From NCBI RefSeq assembly GCF_021545785.1, contig NZ_CP079801.1, forward strand, positions 3,406,001 to 3,470,000: a stretch of DNA of 64,000 nucleotides, written 5' to 3'. The notes under the pieces were generated by a model, which was not told the origin of the DNA, made no database searches, and saw only the letters and a program-made list of their open reading frames with translations. Source of the DNA: Halopseudomonas maritima (GTDB lineage Bacteria > Pseudomonadota > Gammaproteobacteria > Pseudomonadales > Pseudomonadaceae). Shown here one piece after another: positions 57,857 through 64,000 of the stretch. Position 1 is the stretch's first letter. The number at the start of each line of letters is the position of its first letter. The position numbers and the translations under genes are program-made.

Positions 57857-57885
57857 TGAAACACTTGTTTGTAACCAATCGTTTG
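57845..57885 (+). promoter_or_regulatory. Tandem PsrA-like operators
   Basis: Three 14-base units in a row: TAAAC GTAT GTTTG (57845-57858), GAAAC ACTT GTTTG (57858-57871, perfect) and TAACC AATC GTTTG (57872-57885, two mismatches). Adjacent units share or touch an edge. They cover the -10 and the likely start of transcription, fitting autorepression, as described for P. aeruginosa PsrA. Confidence 0.8.
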
Positions 57886-57902
57886 CTATCTGTGGGGGAC
57901 GC

Positions 57903-58565
57903 ATGGCGCAGTCTGATACCGTCAAGCGCATACTGGATGCCGCTGAGCAACTGTTCGCAGAGAAGGGGTTTGCCGAAACCTCGCTGCGCTTGATCACCAG
58001 CAAGGCCGGGGTCAACCTGGCTGCGGTCAATTACCACTTCGGGTCCAAGAAGGCGCTGATTCAAGCGGTCTTTGTGCGTTTTCTTGACCCTTTTGTCAGC
58101 AGCCTGGAGCGTGAGCTGGATCAGCGCGAGCAGCGTGGAGACAGCACACAAAGCCTCGAAACCCTGCTTGAGATGCTGGTCGATCAGGCGCTGGCGGTCA
58201 AGCCGCGCAGCGGCAATGATTTGGCGACATTCATGCGTTTGTTGGGGCTTGCCTTCAGTCAGAGTCAGGGGCATTTGCGCAAGTATCTGAGCGAGGTGTA
58301 CGGCAAGGTGTTCCAGCGCTATATGGGACTGGTTGTCGGTGCTGTACCCGGAATCCCACCACAGGAGCTGTTCTGGCGCGTGCATTTCATGCTCGGTAGT
58401 GCCGCTTTCACCATGTCCAGCATGAAGGCGCTGCGTGCCATCGCCGAGGCTGAGCTGGGTGAGCCGCGTCCGGTTGATAGCGTATTGCGCCTGATGGTGC
58501 CGTTCCTGGCCGCCGGTATGCGCGCCGACAGTGCGGTAGCAGGGCAGCAGGCCGAGGCCGTCTGA
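57903..58565 (+). CDS. psrA: TetR-family fatty-acid-responsive regulator PsrA
   Basis: 220 residues. N-terminal HTH with AGVNLAAVNYHFGSKKALIQAVF; the N-terminus MAQSDTVKRILDAAEQLF and the core LATFMRLLGLAFSQSQGHLRKYLSEVYGKVF follow P. aeruginosa PsrA closely. PsrA represses itself and fadBA and activates rpoS in that species, responding to long-chain fatty acids. ATG 57903 has GGGGG; an upstream ATG at 57852 would sit inside the operator. Confidence 0.95.
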   Translation: MAQSDTVKRILDAAEQLFAEKGFAETSLRLITSKAGVNLAAVNYHFGSKKALIQAVFVRFLDPFVSSLERELDQREQRGDSTQSLETLLEMLVDQALAVKPRSGNDLATFMRLLGLAFSQSQGHLRKYLSEVYGKVFQRYMGLVVGAVPGIPPQELFWRVHFMLGSAAFTMSSMKALRAIAEAELGEPRPVDSVLRLMVPFLAAGMRADSAVAGQQAEAV

Positions 58566-58625
58566 TTTAGCTGCATTTACCTTGGCTGCGCCGTCCGCTA
58601 TGGTGTGCGCAGCGTTGGAGGTGAC

Positions 58626-59111
58626 ATGCAGCTCGACCATATCCATATTTCCCTTTCTGATCAGCAGCTCGTCGGTTTTGTCGATGGTCAGCCGGTGTGC
58701 CGCTATCCGGTATCTACGGCGCTCAACGGCGCGGGTGAAGCTGAGGGCTCGGGCTGCACGCCTCGTGGCCTGCACCGGGTGCGCGCGCGCATTGGCGAAG
58801 GTCAGCCGTTGGGCGCGGTGTTTATTGGCCGGCGGCCAACCGGTGAGGTTTGGTCTGCTGAGCTCGCTGCAGCCTTCGCGCAGCGTGATTGGATTCTCAG
58901 CCGCATTCTCTGGTTGTGCGGTGAGGAGCCTGGTTTCAACCGCGGCGGCAGTGTCGATTCGCAGCGACGCTACATCTATATACACGGTACCGGTGATGAT
59001 CAGCCGATGGGTCGCCCGCTGTCTCATGGTTGCGTACGGATGCGCAACGAAGACATGGTGGAACTGTTCGCTTGTACGCCGGTCGGTTGCTTGGTCCAGA
59101 TAGACGCCTGA
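58626..59111 (+). CDS. Leaderless YkuD-fold enzyme, probable cytoplasmic L,D-carboxypeptidase
   Basis: 161 residues consisting of one YkuD domain: YIYIHGTG, then PLSHGCVRM with the catalytic Cys. No signal peptide or membrane helix: the protein opens with QLDHIHISLSDQQLVGFVDG, strand one of the domain. YkuD transpeptidases are normally exported; leaderless short forms such as Acinetobacter ElsL/LdtK act in the cytoplasm as L,D-carboxypeptidases in murein recycling. Being 60 bases before nagZ, a cytoplasmic recycling enzyme, supports that role here. GGAGGTGA precedes ATG 58626. Confidence 0.8.
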   Translation: MQLDHIHISLSDQQLVGFVDGQPVCRYPVSTALNGAGEAEGSGCTPRGLHRVRARIGEGQPLGAVFIGRRPTGEVWSAELAAAFAQRDWILSRILWLCGEEPGFNRGGSVDSQRRYIYIHGTGDDQPMGRPLSHGCVRMRNEDMVELFACTPVGCLVQIDA

Positions 59112-59171
59112 GAGCAGCGCCATGGTGGCAGCAGGCAGGCGTTATCGCGTATTTCGTCAGGAGAGTTCGCA

Positions 59172-60172
59172 TTGAAACAGGGTGCATTGATGCTGGATCT
59201 GCCCGGCCTGTGGCTGCAGGCGGAGGATCGGCAGTTGTTGCGTCAACCCGAGGTGGCCGGCCTAATTCTGTTTGCCCGCAACACCGAGTCACCGCAGCAG
59301 GTCAGTGAGCTGGTGCGCGCCATCCGCGCTGAGCGTCCGGACATGCTGATTGCTATCGATCAGGAGGGGGGGCGGGTACAGCGCCTGCGCCGTGATGTGT
59401 TGCGTTTGCCGGCGTTGGCGGACGTGGCGGCGGTGTCCGATGAGCATGCTGACACCGTGGCGCGTACGGCGGCCTGGGTAATGGCCACCGAAATGCTGGC
59501 GTGCGGCATCGACATCAGTTTTGCCCCGGTGCTGGATTTGGACCATGGCCGCAGCCAGGTGATTGGCAACCGTTCGCTGGGCGGTGATCCGGAGCGGGTT
59601 ACGCGGCTGGCGACAGCCTATCTTGAGGGCTTGCGCAGTGCTGGCATGGCCGCAACCGGTAAACACTTTCCCGGTCACGGCTGGGCCGAGGCCGACTCCC
59701 ACTTTGCGTTGCCGGTGGACGAGCGCTCGCTTGATGAGATTCGGCGCAGCGACCTGGTGCCGTTCGCTCGGCTCGCTGGCAAGCTGGACGGCATCATGCC
59801 GGCCCACGTGGTTTACTCGCAGGTCGACAGTTTGCCGGCCGGGTTTTCCTCGCGTTGGCTGCAGGAGATTTTGCGCGCGGAGCTGGGCTTTGACGGTGTG
59901 ATCTTCAGTGATGATCTGACCATGGCCGGCGCGCATGCCGTGGGGGGCATCCCCGAGCGTATAGATGCGGCTCAGGCTGCCGGCGGCGACATGCTGCTGA
60001 TCTGCAACGATCGGGCCGCGGCTGAAGAGGGTCTGGTGCACGCCCAGCGAATTGGGCTGCAGGCGCCTGAGCGCATTGCGCGCATGCTTGCGCGTCAACC
60101 TGTTATGTCTGACTACCGCGCTACGCCACAGTGGCGCGCCGCGGTCTCTGTATTAAAGGAGTTTGAGCTGGT

Positions 60173-60176
<4 letters not shown>
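59172..60176 (+). CDS. nagZ: Beta-N-acetylhexosaminidase NagZ
   Basis: Cytoplasmic glycosidase family 3 enzyme removing GlcNAc from anhydro-muropeptides; its products induce AmpC in related bacteria. 334 residues. DQEGGRVQRL, the flexible-loop KHFPGHGWAEADSH (acid/base Asp-His) and the nucleophile Asp in VIFSDDLTM. The start is TTG 59172 (KQGALMLD follows) because AGGAGA lies eight bases before it; ATG 59190 has no ribosome site. Confidence 0.95.
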
Positions 60177-62085
<1,909 letters not shown>

Positions 62086-62102
62086 GCCGCCGGCGGTATT
62101 GC

Positions 62103-62669
62103 TCAGCGGCTGATGGTCACCAGCATGCCGAGGCTTTGATGGTCGAGGTAATGCACTTCGTTCACGCGCAAAGCACGGGTCTGGTGCAACTGCTCGGAGA
62201 TCACCGACGTGGCGGCTTGCAGTCCCAGCTCGGCGGTCGGGCGATTACGCCAGAAAGCCACTTGCAGCTCGGTCAGGTTGTCCTGGCTCAGGCGCACCAA
62301 CCCTTGAACCGGATAGATGCCGTTGTCCGCCCGGCCGCGGTGCAGGGCCACCACCAGTTCGTTGTCCAGCGGTTGAGTCCAGGCCTGATGCAGGTAGATT
62401 TGATATCCGCTCTGCTCCAGTTTGCGCGCCTGCTCATCCAGGCGGTAGCGGGTCTTGTCGATGCTGCGGACGTCGGGGCGGGCGGTTGATGCCAGGTCAA
62501 TCGCGTTGGCGTCCCAATCCAGGTCTGGCGGAGTGCCCTGCACCAGCGGTGCCGAGGGTTGTCCGAAGAAGACCACCTCAACCAGGTAGTCTTCTGCCTG
62601 TGCCAGTGGGGCGACGGCGAGCAGGGTGCTCAGCAGTAGCAGGCCGAGCGCGTTGCTCAACTGTTTCAT
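62103..62669 (-). CDS. csiV: CsiV family protein
   Basis: 188 residues with a signal peptide (1-25, ends PLAQAED). YLVEVVFFGQP is the CsiV start; conserved C-terminal region is DNGIYPVQGLVRLSQDNL and VNEVHYLDHQSLGMLVTIS. Annotated as a peptidoglycan-binding protein in Pseudomonas; role not firmly known. Overlaps the mfd stop by four bases, so it is co-transcribed after mfd. Confidence 0.85.
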   Translation of the reverse strand: MKQLSNALGLLLLSTLLAVAPLAQAEDYLVEVVFFGQPSAPLVQGTPPDLDWDANAIDLASTARPDVRSIDKTRYRLDEQARKLEQSGYQIYLHQAWTQPLDNELVVALHRGRADNGIYPVQGLVRLSQDNLTELQVAFWRNRPTAELGLQAATSVISEQLHQTRALRVNEVHYLDHQSLGMLVTISR

Positions 62670-64000
62670 GGGCGTTTTCCTTTGCCTTGTGGGGTGGTGT
62701 TAGCCGGGGTATCTGTCAGGCGCTCGATTAGCGCCTCGACGGTGTTCAGGCGCAATTCGGCATTGCCCATGGGGGCATTGAAGCGAAATACCGTGGCGCC
62801 TTCAAGTCGGTAGCGTTGCGGGCTGTCCTGAATCATGCGCACCAGAATCATCGGGTCGATGCTGGTGTCGGCGGCAAACTCGATGCGGCCGTGTTCGGCG
62901 CCTACGTCGATCTTGCTGATACCCAGCGGTTCGCAGTGTAGTTTGAGTGCGGTGATGCGGAACAGCGTCTTGACCTGCTCGGGTAGCAGGCCGAAACGGT
63001 CGATCATTTCTACCTGCAGGTCTTTCAGTGCCTCGTCGTCGGTTGCGTTGGCGATGCGTTTGTAGAGAATCAGGCGCGCGTGCACATCCGGCAGGTAGTC
63101 CTCGGGGATTAGCGCCGGCAGACGCAGGTTGATGTCGGTGCCGCCGCCCAGTGGTTGTTCTAGCTCGGGTTGTTTGCCCTGCTTGATAGCCTTGACCGCG
63201 CGCTCGAGCATTTCCATGTAAAGGGTGAAGCCAACGGCCTGAATCTGGCCACTTTGGCCTTCGCCGAGCAGCTCGCCGGCGCCGCGAATCTCCAGATCGT
63301 GGGTCGCCAGGGTAAAGCCGGCGCCCAGGTCTTGCGCTGCGGCAATGGCTTCCAGCCGTTTCTCCGCGTCACTGGTGACCTTGCGGCCCTCTGGAGTCAG
63401 CAGGTAGGCGTAGGCCTGGTGGTGGCTGCGACCGACGCGGCCGCGCAATTGGTGCAGCTGTGCCAGACCAAACTTGTCGGCGCGCTCGATGATGATGGTG
63501 TTGGCACTGGGAACATCGATACCGGTTTCGATGATCGTGCTGGTCACCAGAATATTGAAGCGGCGGTGGTAGAAGTCTCGCATCACCTGCTCGAGCGCCC
63601 GTTCCGGCATCTGGCCGTGGCTGATGCCGATACGGGCTTCTGGCACCAGCTCGGCCAGGTCGGCGGCGCACTTCTCGATGGTCTCTACCTCGTTGTGCAG
63701 GTAATAGACCTGACCGCCGCGCAGCAGCTCGCGCAGGATGGCTTCCTTGACCACCGGCTTTTGCTGCGCCATGACAAAGGTCTTGACCGACAGGCGGCGC
63801 GCCGGCGGGGTGGCAATGATCGACAGGTCGCGCATGCCCGAGAAGGACATGTTCAGGGTGCGTGGAATAGGCGTGGCCGTGAGAGTCAGCACGTCTACTT
63901 CGCTGCGTAGCGCCTTGAGCGCCTCTTTCTGGCGCACGCCGAAGCGGTGCTCTTCGTCGATGATAACCAGCCCCAGGTCCTGAAACTGCACGTCGCCCTG
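62666..64000 (-). CDS. mfd: Transcription-repair coupling factor Mfd, C-terminal part
   Basis: DNA translocase that removes stalled RNA polymerase and recruits UvrA. The gene enters from the right edge; the visible 444 residues begin GDVQFQDLGLVIIDEEHRFG (Walker B DEEH) and continue through TLTATPIPRT, VTSTIIETGIDVPSAN, HQLRGRVGRS (motif VI), a relay helix/hook and the TRCF C-terminal domain from about residue 300. The RNAP- and UvrA-binding domains lie outside. Confidence 0.95.
   Translation of the reverse strand, partial: QGDVQFQDLGLVIIDEEHRFGVRQKEALKALRSEVDVLTLTATPIPRTLNMSFSGMRDLSIIATPPARRLSVKTFVMAQQKPVVKEAILRELLRGGQVYYLHNEVETIEKCAADLAELVPEARIGISHGQMPERALEQVMRDFYHRRFNILVTSTIIETGIDVPSANTIIIERADKFGLAQLHQLRGRVGRSHHQAYAYLLTPEGRKVTSDAEKRLEAIAAAQDLGAGFTLATHDLEIRGAGELLGEGQSGQIQAVGFTLYMEMLERAVKAIKQGKQPELEQPLGGGTDINLRLPALIPEDYLPDVHARLILYKRIANATDDEALKDLQVEMIDRFGLLPEQVKTLFRITALKLHCEPLGISKIDVGAEHGRIEFAADTSIDPMILVRMIQDSPQRYRLEGATVFRFNAPMGNAELRLNTVEALIERLTDTPANTTPQGKGKRP

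Noticed and set aside
57702..59123. 473-codon minus-strand frame over psrA and the YkuD gene
   Set aside because: Overlaps the operators and two secure genes; no homology recognised.

Overview
The window is an ordinary-looking core chromosome segment from a gammaproteobacterium of the family Pseudomonadaceae. Codon use is GC-rich, and several clusters follow the gene order I know from Pseudomonas aeruginosa: Yej-type importer, fabI, mltD, gloB, rnhA, dnaQ, nhaB, nudC on one side, and uup, slt, usp, fadBA, topA, sulA, lexA, psrA, nagZ, mtnP-type phosphorylase, csiV, mfd on the other. A Halopseudomonas or related lineage is possible but is only inference. I found no rRNA, tRNA, transposase, prophage, CRISPR array or other sign of a mobile region.

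Layout: 1-3742 holds the end of ttcA, a Tag-like DNA glycosylase, an NlpC/P60 lipoprotein, a small Cys-rich protein, a methyltransferase and a patatin-like lipase. 3871-6479 is a compact operon of two small PepSY proteins, an OmpR-type regulator and a sensor kinase; an EAL phosphodiesterase faces it. 8037-9245 is a lone ammonium transporter behind an NtrC-like site. 9372-17621 (minus) is one tight transcription unit: two paralogous YejA-type binding proteins, yejB, yejE, yejF, then fabI. 17786-22221 has mltD, gloB, a methyltransferase, rnhA and dnaQ. 22298-28161 has nhaB and a plus-strand operon of a dienoyl-CoA isomerase-like crotonase, a protein with degenerate Hpt-like repeats, nudC and a membrane protein. 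28230-34510 has an SDR, a stand-alone allophanate hydrolase, an SCP2 protein, a histidine phosphatase, sohB and an AcuI/YhdH oxidoreductase. 34572-42369 (mostly minus) has DUF934-cysI, a 39-residue membrane ORF, DUF2970, a MATE exporter and metH. 42541-48845 has nfuA, cheV, slt, uup and a universal stress protein.

49343-64000 joins fatty acid oxidation (fadB-fadA), topA, the SOS pair lexA-sulA, the fatty acid regulator psrA, and peptidoglycan recycling genes (a leaderless YkuD protein and nagZ), followed by an MscS channel, a methylthioinosine/methylthioadenosine phosphorylase, csiV and the end of mfd. The clearest regulatory signals are an SOS box in front of lexA and tandem PsrA-like operators just downstream of a good promoter in front of psrA, with a matching single site upstream of fadB.

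I did not find a convincing wholly new system. The best leads are the leaderless YkuD protein beside nagZ, the Hpt-like protein without phosphorylatable histidines, the tandem PsrA operator, the fabI-importer operon, the PepSY-pair two-component operon and the 39-residue membrane ORF.
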